Below are positions 16,941 to 25,789 of a stretch of 64,000 bases of DNA, piece after piece. The notes under the pieces were generated by a model. That model made no database searches and was not told the origin of the DNA. It saw only the letters and a list, made by a program, of their open reading frames with translations. Position numbers and translations under genes: made by a program. Where the stretch lies: positions 62,001 to 126,000 of the forward strand of contig JBJXHN010000010.1 of the NCBI GenBank assembly GCA_046233135.1, in the 5' to 3' direction. The number at the start of each line of letters is the position of its first letter. Positions within the stretch are counted from its first letter, which is position 1. Origin of the DNA: JBJXHN01 sp046233135 (GTDB lineage Bacteria; Pseudomonadota; Alphaproteobacteria; Rhodospirillales; Rhodospirillaceae).

Positions 16941-19273
16941 TCGGCGGCTTCTTTGCATTTGGCGGCTTGCAGGGCTTTCCAAACTGTCCGGGGAGTCAGC
17001 GGCATGTCAAGCTGCCTGACCCCGGCCGGCCACAGGGCATCGAACACCGCGTTGACCACGGCGGGGGTGGCGCCGATGGTGCCGGCCTCGCCCGCGCCCT
17101 TAAGCCCCAGGGGATTGGTGCGGCAGGGGATGTTGCGGGTGGTGAAGTCGAAGTCCGGCACGTGGGCCGCCCGGGGCACGGCGTAATCCATCAGGGTGCC
17201 GCTGATCAGCTGGCCGCTTTCGGGGTCGTAGGTGACCTCTTCCATCAGCGCCTGGCCGATGCTCTGGACAACCCCGCCCAGCGCCTGACCCTTCAGCAGG
17301 ATGGGGTTCAGGGTCACCCCTACGTCGTCGACGATGGTATAGCGCAGGATGCCCAGCTGCCCGGTTTCGGGGTCCACCTCCACTTCGACGATATGGCAGC
17401 CGTTGGGGAAGGTGCCGACCTCGGGCTGGAAGGTTTCCGCCGCGCGCAGGCCCTTGGCATCGTCGTCGCGGTCCGGCGCATGGGCCAGGGCGGCCACCTC
17501 CGGCCAGGTGACGGTGCGGTTGCCGCTGCGCATGCGGAAAACGCCGCTGTCCAGGGAGACGTCGTCGGGCGCGGTTTCCAGCAGCTCGGCGGCCAGGGCG
17601 ATGGCCTTGGCCACCAGGGTGTCGTTGGCGCGGTCCAGCGCCGCGCCGCCCACGGGCAGGGAACGCGAGCCCCCGGTACCGCCGCCGGTGGCCACCCGGC
17701 GGGTGTCGCCCTGGACCACGGTGATGCTGTCCAGGGGGATCCCCAGGGCGTCGGCGGTGATCTGGGCGTAGGCGGTTTCGTGGCCCTGGCCGGTGGACTG
17801 GGTGCCGATCAGAATGGTGGTGCGGCCCTGGGCGTCCATGTCCAGGGTGGCGGTTTCAGGGCCACCACCGGCACAGACTTCCACATAGGTGGACATGCCG
17901 ATACCGCGCAGCTTGCCCGCTGCCGCACTTTCGGTGCGGCGGGCTTCGAAGCTGTCCCAGTCGGCGCGGACCATGGCCTCTTCCATCAGGGCGACGAATT
18001 CGCCGCTGTCATAGGTCTTGCCCAGCGGGGTGGTGAAGGGCAGGGCTTCGGGCGGAATCAGGTTGCGGCGGCGGATCTCCGCAGCGCCCAGGCCGGTTTC
18101 CCGCCCGGCCAGATCGGCCAGCCGCTCCATCACATAGGCCGCTTCCGGCCGCCCGGCGCCGCGGTAGGCGTCGGTGGGGGCGGCATTGGTCATGATGCCG
18201 CGCACCCGGGCAAAGGCCGCCGGGGTCTTGTACAGGCCGGGCAGCATGCCGGTGCCGGCCATGGTCGGGATGAACACGCCGAAGTGGCTGATATAGGCGC
18301 CGATGCTGGCCCGGGTGTCGACCCGCAGGGCCAGGAAGTGGCCGTCTTCGTCCAGGGCCAGTTCCGCGTGGGTCAGATGGTCGCGGCCATGCACGTCGGT
18401 CTGGAAGGATTCCGAGCGATCGCCGATCCAGCGCACCGGCCGGCCCAGGCGGCGGGCGGCGTCCAGCACCAGGATATGTTCGGGATACAGAAAGATGCGC
18501 ATGCCGAAGCCGCCGCCCACATCGGGGCAGAGCACATCCAGATTGGCGGCGGGGATCTTCAGGACCCGGGTGGCGATGACGTCGCGCAGGTTGTGGCTGC
18601 CCTGGCTGCCGGTGATCAGTTGCAGGCGCCCGTCTTCCAGGGGCACGCCGATGGCGTTGCGGGCTTCCATGGCCGTGGGGGCGACGCGCTGGTTGACCAG
18701 ATCGATGGAGACGACCCGGGCCGCACGGGAGAAGGCGGCGTCCGTTGCCTCGGAATCCCCCATGGACCAGTCGAAGAGCACATTGCCCGGGGCCTCGTCC
18801 GGCCACAGCTGGGGGGCATCCTCGGCCAGGGCGGCGGGCATGGTGCCGACCGCATCCAAGGGGTCGTAGTCGATCTCCAGCAACTCGGCGGCATCGCGTG
18901 CGGCGTCCGGCGTTTCGGCCACGACGAAGGCCACCGGCTGCCCCACATAGCGCACCCGGTCGCGGGCCAGGGCCGGGCGGGGCGGCACGGACATGGCGCT
19001 GCCGTCGCTGTTCTGCACGGTGAAGCCGGCGGGCAGGTTCTCCACCCCGGCGGCGTCCAGGTCGGCACAGGTCAGCACCGCCAGCACCCCGGGCACGGCG
19101 GCGGCCTCGGCCGTGTCGATGGACAGGATGGCGGCATGGGCATGGGGAGAGCGGACCACAACGCCGTGGACCTCTCCGTCAAAAGTGATGTCGTCGGTAT
19201 AGCGGCCGTGGCCGGTGAGAAACCGTTGATCTTCCGTGCGGCGCAAAGCCTGTCCGGCGCCGAAGCGTCCCAT
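16937..19273 (-). CDS. molybdenum hydroxylase large subunit, form II CoxL-like
   Basis: A 778-residue xanthine-dehydrogenase-family molybdopterin-binding subunit. It has the N-terminal hammerhead domain (LRRTEDQRFLTGHGRYTDD), the Moco segments DVGGGFGMR, TGQGHETAYAQI and a late KGAGEAGTIGA segment with the Glu that is catalytic in the family. The active-site loop reads AYRGAGR near residue 370: this is the form II version, not the AYxCSFR loop of genuine CO dehydrogenase, so aerobic CO oxidation should not be assumed. The FAD (CoxM-like) and 2Fe-2S (CoxS-like) subunits normally encoded next to it are absent here. It leads a four-gene coupled operon behind a terminator. Confidence 0.9.
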   Translation of the reverse strand: MGRFGAGQALRRTEDQRFLTGHGRYTDDITFDGEVHGVVVRSPHAHAAILSIDTAEAAAVPGVLAVLTCADLDAAGVENLPAGFTVQNSDGSAMSVPPRPALARDRVRYVGQPVAFVVAETPDAARDAAELLEIDYDPLDAVGTMPAALAEDAPQLWPDEAPGNVLFDWSMGDSEATDAAFSRAARVVSIDLVNQRVAPTAMEARNAIGVPLEDGRLQLITGSQGSHNLRDVIATRVLKIPAANLDVLCPDVGGGFGMRIFLYPEHILVLDAARRLGRPVRWIGDRSESFQTDVHGRDHLTHAELALDEDGHFLALRVDTRASIGAYISHFGVFIPTMAGTGMLPGLYKTPAAFARVRGIMTNAAPTDAYRGAGRPEAAYVMERLADLAGRETGLGAAEIRRRNLIPPEALPFTTPLGKTYDSGEFVALMEEAMVRADWDSFEARRTESAAAGKLRGIGMSTYVEVCAGGGPETATLDMDAQGRTTILIGTQSTGQGHETAYAQITADALGIPLDSITVVQGDTRRVATGGGTGGSRSLPVGGAALDRANDTLVAKAIALAAELLETAPDDVSLDSGVFRMRSGNRTVTWPEVAALAHAPDRDDDAKGLRAAETFQPEVGTFPNGCHIVEVEVDPETGQLGILRYTIVDDVGVTLNPILLKGQALGGVVQSIGQALMEEVTYDPESGQLISGTLMDYAVPRAAHVPDFDFTTRNIPCRTNPLGLKGAGEAGTIGATPAVVNAVFDALWPAGVRQLDMPLTPRTVWKALQAAKCKEAAE

Positions 19274-19361
19274 GGTGCCCCCTTGATCTCTGGCGGTCGG
19301 GATAGAATGAACCCGATCCTGGATTGGGGATGGGCGGCGGACAAATCAAGCATTGACAGAA

Positions 19362-19389
19362 AAACACCCCATCCGGAGACGGGGTGTTT
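19362..19389 (-). terminator. rho-independent terminator after GMC oxidoreductase gene
   Basis: AAACACCCC and GGGGTGTTT form a 9-bp stem with a 10-base loop, followed on the minus strand by a T-rich run ending at about 19358. It lies 30 bp past the stop of the GMC oxidoreductase gene and separates mmsA/GMC from the CoxL-led operon. Confidence 0.9.
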
Positions 19390-19419
19390 CGAAAGAGTGG
19401 GCGTGCCATTCCCACGCAC

Positions 19420-21030
19420 CTACCCCCGAGCATCCTCCAGCACCATCTTCGCCCCCTTCTCGGCGATCATGATGGTCGGCGAGTTGGTGTTGCCCGACAC
19501 GATGGTGGGCATCACCGAGGCGTCGATGACCCGCAGTCCCTCTATCCCGTATACCCGCAGGCGGGGATCGGTGACCGCCATGGGGTCGCTGTTGATGCCC
19601 ATCTTGGCCGTGCCGACCGGGTGGAAGATCGTCGTGCCGATATCGCCGGCGGCCGTGACCAGCTCGCCATCGTCGGTCAGCCCGGCACCGGGGCGGAATT
19701 CTTCCGGTCGGTAGGCGGCCATGGCCGGTTGCGCCATCACCCGGCGGGCCAGGCGGATGGAGTCCACCGCGACGGCCTTGTCCTCGTCGGCGGACAGGTA
19801 GCGCGGGGCGATCACCGGCGCATCCCCCGGGTCGGCGGAGCGGGCATGGATCGACCCCCGGCTTTCCGGGCGCAGGTTGCAGACGCTGACTGTCAGGGCG
19901 TCGAACGGATGCATGGGCTCGCCGAACTTGTCCAGGGAAAGGGGCTGAACGTGGAATTCCACGTTGGGTGTGGCCTGGCGCGGATCGGATCGCGTGAACG
20001 CCCCCAATTGCGACGGCGCCATGGTCAGCGGTCCCCGCCGGAACAGGGCGTAGTCGATGCCCATCCAGGCGCGCTTGAAGAGATTGCGGTAGACCGTGTT
20101 CAGCGTGGGAGCGCCGGTGATCTTGTAGATCAGCCGCAGCTGCAAATGGTCCTGAAGATTGTTCCCGACCCCGGGCAGGTGATGCCTGGTTTCGATCCCC
20201 AATCCCTGGAGATGGGCGCCGTCGCCGATGCCCGACCGTTCCAGCAGGGCCGGCGAGGCCACGGCCCCGGTCGACAGGATGACCTCGCGTCTGGCGGTCA
20301 GGGTGCGTTCTCCACCGTGGGTGCGGATGATCACGCCGGTGGCGCGGTGGCCGTCCAGGGTCAGCCGGTCGGCCAGGGCGCCTGTGATCAGGGTCAGGTT
20401 GGGGCGGCTCAGCACCGGCTTCAGGAAGCCGCGCGCCGCGCTCCATCGCCGGCCGAGGCGCTGGTTGACCTCGAAGTAGGAACAGCCTTCGTTGTCACCG
20501 GTGTTGTAATCGCCGGTGCGCGGGATGCCCGCCTGCTCGGCGGCGTCGATGAAGCTGTCGAGGATCGTCCACGACGCCCGCTTGGTGCTGACCGCCCATT
20601 CGCCGCCCGCCCCGTGGAAGGGACCAGCCCCCCGGTGGGAATCCTCGTGGCCCTTGAACAGGGGCAGCACGTCGTCCCAGCCCCAGCCGTCCAGGCCGGC
20701 GTCCCGCCAGCGGTCGTAGTCCGCCGCCTGGCCGCGCAGATACAGCATGGCGTTGATCGCCGAACTGCCGCCGATCACCTTGCCGCGCGGATAGCCCAGG
20801 GCACGGCCGTTCAGGCCGGGGTCCGGTTCCGTCTTGAAGCACCAGTCGGCGCGGGGGTTGTTGATGGCAAACAGGTAGCCGACAGGGATGTGGAACCAGA
20901 TCCAGTCGTCCTTACCGCCGGCTTCCAGCACCGCGACCCGGAAGCGGCCATCGGCAGACAGCCGGTTGGCGAGCAGGCAGCCGGCCGACCCGGCGCCCAC
21001 GACAATGTAATCGAAGGTGTCGTCTGACAT
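19420..21030 (-). CDS. GMC-family FAD oxidoreductase (choline/alcohol dehydrogenase type)
   Basis: A 536-residue glucose-methanol-choline oxidoreductase. The FAD Rossmann motif is VVGAGSAGCLLANRL at residues 10-25, the GMC signature 1 region is GGSSAINAMLYLRG, and the C-terminal part has IFHPVGTAKMG with the active-site His followed by VIDASVMPTIVSGNTN. The family oxidises primary alcohols such as choline or long-chain alcohols. There is no betaine aldehyde dehydrogenase or BetI beside it, so a betA name is not justified. Upstream on the same strand is mmsA, 88 bp away; the two may be co-transcribed for oxidation of a branched-chain or sugar-alcohol derived substrate. Confidence 0.9.
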   Translation of the reverse strand: MSDDTFDYIVVGAGSAGCLLANRLSADGRFRVAVLEAGGKDDWIWFHIPVGYLFAINNPRADWCFKTEPDPGLNGRALGYPRGKVIGGSSAINAMLYLRGQAADYDRWRDAGLDGWGWDDVLPLFKGHEDSHRGAGPFHGAGGEWAVSTKRASWTILDSFIDAAEQAGIPRTGDYNTGDNEGCSYFEVNQRLGRRWSAARGFLKPVLSRPNLTLITGALADRLTLDGHRATGVIIRTHGGERTLTARREVILSTGAVASPALLERSGIGDGAHLQGLGIETRHHLPGVGNNLQDHLQLRLIYKITGAPTLNTVYRNLFKRAWMGIDYALFRRGPLTMAPSQLGAFTRSDPRQATPNVEFHVQPLSLDKFGEPMHPFDALTVSVCNLRPESRGSIHARSADPGDAPVIAPRYLSADEDKAVAVDSIRLARRVMAQPAMAAYRPEEFRPGAGLTDDGELVTAAGDIGTTIFHPVGTAKMGINSDPMAVTDPRLRVYGIEGLRVIDASVMPTIVSGNTNSPTIMIAEKGAKMVLEDARG

Positions 21031-21117
21031 AACGGAATACCTCCCGAAACGGCCGATCGGGGGAGGGGGCGGGGAGAGAGCGGTGTCCCTCCCCGTACTG
21101 TACCGGAAGCCCGGTCG

Positions 21118-22623
21118 TTATCGCATCGTCGGGATGACGAACTCCGCCCCTTCCTTGACGCCCGATGGCCAGCGGGAGGTCACCGTCTTGGTCTTGGTAT
21201 AGAAGCGCACCGCGTCCGGGCCGTGCTGGTTCAGGTCGCCGAAGCCCGAGCGCTTCCAGCCGCCGAAGGTGTGATAGGCCAGCGGCACCGGAATCGGCAC
21301 GTTGATGCCCACCATGCCCACCTGGACGTTGGTGGCGAATTCCCGCGCCGCGTCGCCGTCGCGAGTGTAGATGGCCACGCCGTTGCCGTATTCATGTTCG
21401 GTCGGCAGGCGCACCGCTTCCTCGTAGGTCTTGGCCCGCACCACCGACAGCACCGGGCCGAAGATCTCTTCCTTGTAGATCCGCATGTCCGGGGTGACGT
21501 TGTCGAACAGGCAGCCGCCCAGGTAGAAGCCCTTCTCGTAGCCCTGCATGGTGAAGTCGCGGCCGTCCACGGCCAGGGTGGCGCCTTCCTGGATGCCCAG
21601 TTCCACATAGCCGCGCACCCGTTCCACCGCTTCGGCGGTGACCAGCGGGCCGTAGTCGGCGGTGGGGTCGGTGCTGGGGCCGATCTTCAGCGCTTCGACC
21701 CGGGGAACCAGCTTGCTCATCAGGGTGTTGGCGGTTTCCTCGCCGACCGGCACGGCCACCGAGATCGCCATGCAGCGCTCGCCGGCAGAGCCGTAGCCGG
21801 CGCCGATCAGGGCGTCGACGGCCTGATCCATGTCGGCGTCGGGCATGATGATCATGTGGTTCTTCGCACCGCCGAAGCACTGCACCCGCTTGCCCGCCGC
21901 GCAACCCCGGCTGTAGATGTATTCGGCGATCGGCGTGGACCCGACAAAACCGATGGCCTTGATGTCCTCGTGGTCGAGAATGGCGTCGACTGCTTCCTTG
22001 TCGCCGTTGACGACGTTCAGGATACCCGGCGGCAGGCCGGCTTCGATGAACAGTTCGGCCAGACGCATGGGCACGCCGGGGTCACGCTCCGACGGCTTCA
22101 GGATGAAGGCATTGCCGCAGGCGATGGCCGGGGCCGCCTTCCACAGCGGGATCATGGCCGGGAAGTTGAACGGGGTGATGCCCGCCACCACGCCCAGAGG
22201 CTGGCGCATGGAATACATGTCGATGCCCGGGCCGGCGCTGTCGGTGTATTCGCCCTTCAGCAGATGCGGGATGCCGATGGCGAATTCCACCACTTCCAGG
22301 CCCCGCTGGATGTCGCCCTTGGCGTCGGGAATGGTCTTGCCGTGTTCACGGGCCAGGATTTCGGCCAGGCTGTCGTATTCCTGGTGGACCAGCTCCAGGA
22401 ACTTCATCAGCACGCGGGCGCGCTTCTGCGGGTTCTGCGCCGCCCATGCGGGCTGGGCCGCCTTGGCATCGGCAACGGCCTCGGCCACCTGGGCGGTGCT
22501 CGCCAGTTCGACCTTCGCCCGCACGTCGCCGGTCATGGGCTGGAGCACATCCGCCGTCCGGCCGCCCGTGGACGGGGTCGTCTTGCCGCCGATGAACTGG
22601 GTGTATTGAATGAGATCCGCCAT
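21118..22623 (-). CDS. mmsA: CoA-acylating methylmalonate-semialdehyde dehydrogenase
   Basis: A 501-residue aldehyde dehydrogenase of the MmsA group. It has GVVAGITPFNFPAMIPLW, the cofactor region GFVGSTPIAEYIY and the catalytic-Cys segment GSAGERCMAIS. The FGGAKNHM stretch replaces the glutamate of ordinary ALDHs, as expected for the CoA-dependent enzyme. It converts methylmalonate or malonate semialdehyde plus CoA and NAD to propionyl- or acetyl-CoA in valine, thymine or inositol breakdown. A LysR gene diverges from it, a common local regulator. A MeaB gene for the downstream methylmalonyl-CoA mutase step lies about 13 kb away. Confidence 0.95.
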   Translation of the reverse strand: MADLIQYTQFIGGKTTPSTGGRTADVLQPMTGDVRAKVELASTAQVAEAVADAKAAQPAWAAQNPQKRARVLMKFLELVHQEYDSLAEILAREHGKTIPDAKGDIQRGLEVVEFAIGIPHLLKGEYTDSAGPGIDMYSMRQPLGVVAGITPFNFPAMIPLWKAAPAIACGNAFILKPSERDPGVPMRLAELFIEAGLPPGILNVVNGDKEAVDAILDHEDIKAIGFVGSTPIAEYIYSRGCAAGKRVQCFGGAKNHMIIMPDADMDQAVDALIGAGYGSAGERCMAISVAVPVGEETANTLMSKLVPRVEALKIGPSTDPTADYGPLVTAEAVERVRGYVELGIQEGATLAVDGRDFTMQGYEKGFYLGGCLFDNVTPDMRIYKEEIFGPVLSVVRAKTYEEAVRLPTEHEYGNGVAIYTRDGDAAREFATNVQVGMVGINVPIPVPLAYHTFGGWKRSGFGDLNQHGPDAVRFYTKTKTVTSRWPSGVKEGAEFVIPTMR

Positions 22624-22796
22624 GCGAACGCCTCCCTGGGGTTTTGTGTTGCTGCCTTATCCTTGGCTGGTAGAGGGATAGTATGTTTGTTTCCACAAAG
22701 CCACGCTGTTCTCTCTCCGCTCCCTGTGGCAAAATGCGCATGCCTATGGGTGAACACTCTTCCGCTAATCCCCTTTCATAAAGGCAGCCGGGGGCG

Positions 22797-23750
22797 ATGG
22801 GCCGGGATTTCAATTGGAACGACCTGCGCTATTTCCTGGCGGTGGCCCAACAGGGCACGCTGACCGGGGCGGCGCGGGTGATGGGCACCGACCACGGCAC
22901 CGTCAGCCGCCGCGTCCAGGCGCTGGAAAGCATGCTGAACACCCGCCTGTTCGAACGCTCTCCCCAGGGCTATTTCCTCACCCCCCGGGGCGAGACCCTG
23001 CTGTCCCACGCCGAGGTGATGGAAGGCGAGGTGCTGGCCGCCAGCCAGGCGCTGGGCGAGGCGGAAATGGGGCTGTCGGGGGCCGTCCGTCTGACGTGCC
23101 TGGAAGGCCTGGGGAACCTGTTCCTGGCCCAGCGCATCGGCAAGTTCAGCGAGGAAAACCCCCGCCTGCGGCTGGAATTCGTGACCCTGCAGCAGATCAC
23201 CGGCCTGTCCCTGCGTGAGGGCGACGTGGCGATTTCGCTGTCCGCCCCCAAACAGGGCCAGTTCGCCGCCCGCAAGCTGACCGACTACCGCCTGGGGCTC
23301 TATGCCGCGCCGGGCTATCTGGAGGTCCGGGGGCGCCCCCGGGAACGGCGGGACCTGAAGGACCACGCCTTTGTCGGCTATGTGGCCGACCTGATTTTCA
23401 CCCGCGAGCTGGATTACCTGGACGAGGTGCTGCCCGGGCTGAAGGCGCGGCTGCAAAGCTCCAGCCTGATCGCCCAGCTGGAAATGACCGAAGCCGGCCA
23501 CGGGCTTTGCGTGCTGCCGGCCTTCATGGCCGCCACCCGGCCGGGGCTGGAACGGGTGCTGCCGGACGACGTCAGCCTGACCCGGTCCTACTGGCTGTTC
23601 GCCCGGGCCGACTTCGCCGAATCTCTGCGGGTCAAGGCCGTCACCCGCTTCGTGACCGACGAGATCGCCGCCGCCCGCGATGCCTTCCTGGCGGACGGGG
23701 GGGAGTGCATCGACCCGAAGGGAGGTTTCAGTCGAAGTTTGGAAAGTTGA
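22797..23750 (+). CDS. LysR-family transcriptional regulator
   Basis: A 317-residue LysR protein. The N-terminal winged helix (about residues 6-65) reads WNDLRYFLAVAQQGTLTGAA and then TVSRRVQALE, and a periplasmic-binding-like effector domain follows. It diverges from mmsA across 173 bp, which places it as the likely regulator of mmsA and perhaps of the GMC gene. The intergenic space contains several T-N11-A candidates but no single strong LysR box, so I do not mark one. It belongs to the single-effector-domain group (LTCLEGLGN start), typical of alphaproteobacterial regulators of catabolic genes. Confidence 0.92.
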   Translation: MGRDFNWNDLRYFLAVAQQGTLTGAARVMGTDHGTVSRRVQALESMLNTRLFERSPQGYFLTPRGETLLSHAEVMEGEVLAASQALGEAEMGLSGAVRLTCLEGLGNLFLAQRIGKFSEENPRLRLEFVTLQQITGLSLREGDVAISLSAPKQGQFAARKLTDYRLGLYAAPGYLEVRGRPRERRDLKDHAFVGYVADLIFTRELDYLDEVLPGLKARLQSSSLIAQLEMTEAGHGLCVLPAFMAATRPGLERVLPDDVSLTRSYWLFARADFAESLRVKAVTRFVTDEIAAARDAFLADGGECIDPKGGFSRSLES

Positions 23751-23769
23751 TGCATAAACAAAGGACTCG

Positions 23770-23804
23770 TGCACTGATCGCTGACTCTTTTGAATGATTC
23801 AGTG
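23770..23804. terminator. hairpin between convergent genes
   Basis: GCACTGA and TCAGTGC form a 7-bp stem, extendable by two pairs, around a long T-containing loop. It lies between the ends of the LysR gene (+) and the hypothetical gene (-). No long T-run follows, so its role as terminator is only likely. Confidence 0.4.
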
Positions 23805-23814
23805 CGCGAAGCGT

Positions 23815-24282
23815 TTAGTCGCATCGCTCGTAAGTTTCCTGGGTGTTGGATTTGACGTTTGTCTTGCGCAGGGTGTTGCCGGAAACGGTTATGATGGCCT
23901 CGTAGCCCGGTGTCGGGTCCAGGTGGCGGACCTTGAACAGCACCCGGTAGGACGTGTCGGAGGTGTAGGAGTAATATCCCCGGGCGAACCCCCAGCTGCC
24001 GTCGGGCTTGCGCCAGCGGTATCCCCCGTTGTCGAACACCAGCATCATGGCGTCGTCGGAGTCGCAGCGGCCATTGGACGCCCAACTGCCGATAATCGAC
24101 TCCGGGGCATCGCCGACCCAGTCGCCGTCCATGCCGCTCAGTTCGGCTTCCGGGGGCTCTTCCTCGCAGCCGCCCTGGGCCAGCAGCACGCCGGCGATCA
24201 CGCAGACCGCGAGGATCGACAGCCAAGCCCCCCGCGACCGCTCCGTCGGAACGGGGCGGGCCTTGCGGAACCGTCGGCGCAT
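23815..24282 (-). CDS. membrane-anchored hypothetical protein
   Basis: I do not recognise the family. The 155-residue protein has a basic N-terminus (RRRFRKARPVPTERSRG), one hydrophobic segment at about 19-38 (AWLSILAVCVIAGVLLA), then a Cys and an acidic stretch, then a roughly 100-residue, strand-rich domain with many Trp, Tyr and Gly residues (IIGSWASNGRC, NGGYRWRKPDGSWGF). It ends in Cys-Asp. The context QGGC is a poor lipobox, so an N-terminal anchor facing the periplasm is more likely than lipidation. The domain resembles small exported beta-sandwich proteins that bind lipid-like ligands, but no homology can be claimed. It lies 2 bp after the AMMECR1-domain gene on the same strand, so it may be co-transcribed. 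Confidence 0.65.
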   Translation of the reverse strand: MRRRFRKARPVPTERSRGAWLSILAVCVIAGVLLAQGGCEEEPPEAELSGMDGDWVGDAPESIIGSWASNGRCDSDDAMMLVFDNGGYRWRKPDGSWGFARGYYSYTSDTSYRVLFKVRHLDPTPGYEAIITVSGNTLRKTNVKSNTQETYERCD

Positions 24283-24283
24283 G

Positions 24284-24967
24284 TCACACCTCCTCCCGCC
24301 GCCATAAGGCCCCTGGATCGGGCAGGCTGGCGGATTTGACGCTGCGGGCTTCGAAGCGGTCGATGCTCAGAGTGTCCGACCAATGGTCGGCGGGGAAGCC
24401 GGCCTTCTGCTTCAGATGGGCAAGGAACCGGGCGGGCTCGGGCAGGCTTTCCCAGACCTGGGGCAGGAACAGGCCGCGCCGGCCATGGTCCTTGAGGATC
24501 AGACCATCGATCCCGGGGCGCATCCTGGCCAGCAGGTCCGCCTGATCGATAAAGGGCAGGGGCACCGGTGCGGTCAGCAGGCTGATGGACAGCGCCAGGC
24601 CGCTCAGGTCCCGGGCCTCGACGGGAGGGAAACGGGGATCGCGGCTGGCGGCGGCCCAGGCATTGGCCACGACGTCTACCGCCAGCGGCCGCCAGGCCTG
24701 GGGTGAGCCGATGCAGCCCCGCAAGGCTCCGTCGGCGGCCCGGGTCAGGGTAACGAAGCTGGCACCCTCTGCCCGCAGCGGCGGTGGTTCGGCCTCAAGC
24801 CGGGGCGGCGTGGGCTCGCCCTGCCCCAGTCCCTCAAGGATGGCGCGGGCCGCGAGCGCGAGAAGGCGTGGGCCATGCCGCTCGGCGGCATCGGCCATGG
24901 GGTCGTCCCGGGAGTCGGTCGAAGGAGGGGGGACATCAACCACGCGGGGCTCCTTAGAGAATCGCAT
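24284..24967 (-). CDS. amrA: AmmeMemoRadiSam system protein A (AMMECR1 domain)
   Basis: The 227-residue protein carries an AMMECR1 domain across most of its length. The hallmark LRGCIGS motif is present (residues about 81-87), with FVTLTRAADG before it, ISLLTAPVPLPF in the middle and LKDHGRRGLFLPQVW near the end. AMMECR1 proteins are conserved from archaea to humans without a settled biochemical function; in bacteria they co-occur with Memo and a radical SAM enzyme. It starts 6 bp after the Memo gene. An alternative ATG at 24898 would remove a proline-rich leader of 23 residues and gives a more typical N-terminus. Neither start has a strong ribosome site. Confidence 0.92.
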   Translation of the reverse strand: MRFSKEPRVVDVPPPSTDSRDDPMADAAERHGPRLLALAARAILEGLGQGEPTPPRLEAEPPPLRAEGASFVTLTRAADGALRGCIGSPQAWRPLAVDVVANAWAAASRDPRFPPVEARDLSGLALSISLLTAPVPLPFIDQADLLARMRPGIDGLILKDHGRRGLFLPQVWESLPEPARFLAHLKQKAGFPADHWSDTLSIDRFEARSVKSASLPDPGALWRREEV

Positions 24968-24973
24968 GCGGGA

Positions 24974-25789
24974 TCAGGCAGGCATGGCATTCGCCGGATC
25001 GTGGAAGGCCCAGGCTCCATAGCCCACCACCCGGTCGCGGGTGCCAGCCGTATCGCCCGAATTGATCACGCCCAGCGCCTCCACGTCCAGCCCCCGGCGC
25101 CGGGCCAGGGCAAGCAGGCCGTTGACCGCCACGTGGCCGCAGGCTTCTTCCGGTCCCAGGACAGAGGGGTCGAGGCCGTCAATGGCCGCCGCCGTGCCGG
25201 CGTCCTTGGTCTTGCAGGTGGCGTAATCGAGGAAGTGGCTGAGGTCGGAGGAGATGACGATCACCGTTTCCGGCCCGCCCCACAGGGTTTGCAGGACTTC
25301 GGCGACGAGTTCGGGGTCGGCGCCGCCGCAGACCACGGGAACCAGGCTGATGTCGCCCAGTACTCGTTGCAGGAAGGGCACCTCCACTTCCAGGCAATGT
25401 TCGGCAGCATGGGCTTCGGCGAGCACGCCGACCCCGCTCTTGCCGGCCAGCCGCTGTTCCCAGGCGTGGTCGACGGGCACGCGACCAAGCGGGGTTTCGT
25501 AGTAGTCGGCGCCACACAGCGCCAATCCCTGGAATCCGACCCGGTGGGACGGGCCGAGCAGGACGACGCGGGTAACGGTGCCGCGCAGTGGGGCGAAGCG
25601 GTTGAACGCCCGGGCGGCGAGGATACCGGAATAGCGATAGCCCGCATGGGGCGCCACCACGGCCTTGGGCGGCCGCGCATCCGGCGGCGCCGGAGCGGTC
25701 GCAAGCAGGGTATCCACATCCGCAGCGAGCTGGGTAGCGTCGTCCGGATAAAAGAACCCGGCGACGGCGGGGGGGCGAACGGTAGCCAT
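24974..25789 (-). CDS. amrB: AmmeMemoRadiSam system protein B (Memo-like)
   Basis: A 271-residue Memo-family protein, related in fold to class III extradiol dioxygenases. Visible features are the start RPPAVAGFFYP, then VVAPHAGYRYSG and LLGPSHRVGF with two candidate metal histidines, EHCLEVEVPFLQ and SSDLSHFLDY. Human MEMO1 binds iron or copper, and the bacterial role is not established. GGGAGG lies about 10 bases before the ATG. It is the first gene of a minus-strand unit with the AMMECR1-domain gene and perhaps the hypothetical protein, and it diverges from the radical SAM gene across 178 bp. Confidence 0.94.
   Translation of the reverse strand: MATVRPPAVAGFFYPDDATQLAADVDTLLATAPAPPDARPPKAVVAPHAGYRYSGILAARAFNRFAPLRGTVTRVVLLGPSHRVGFQGLALCGADYYETPLGRVPVDHAWEQRLAGKSGVGVLAEAHAAEHCLEVEVPFLQRVLGDISLVPVVCGGADPELVAEVLQTLWGGPETVIVISSDLSHFLDYATCKTKDAGTAAAIDGLDPSVLGPEEACGHVAVNGLLALARRRGLDVEALGVINSGDTAGTRDRVVGYGAWAFHDPANAMPA

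Noticed and set aside
16937..19273. Calling the CoxL-like protein a carbon monoxide dehydrogenase
   Set aside because: The active-site loop is AYRGAGR (form II), not AYxCSFR, and partner subunits are missing.
16967..19714. Long open frame (915 codons) on the plus strand
   Set aside because: It is the mirror of the CoxL-like gene; its sequence is Gly/His/Gln-rich with no motifs.
19420..21030. Naming the GMC enzyme betA (choline dehydrogenase)
   Set aside because: Motifs fit the whole GMC family and no betB, betI or choline transporter genes are adjacent.
22624..22796. LysR binding box between mmsA and the LysR gene
   Set aside because: Several T-N11-A matches exist but none with good symmetry, so no site is marked.
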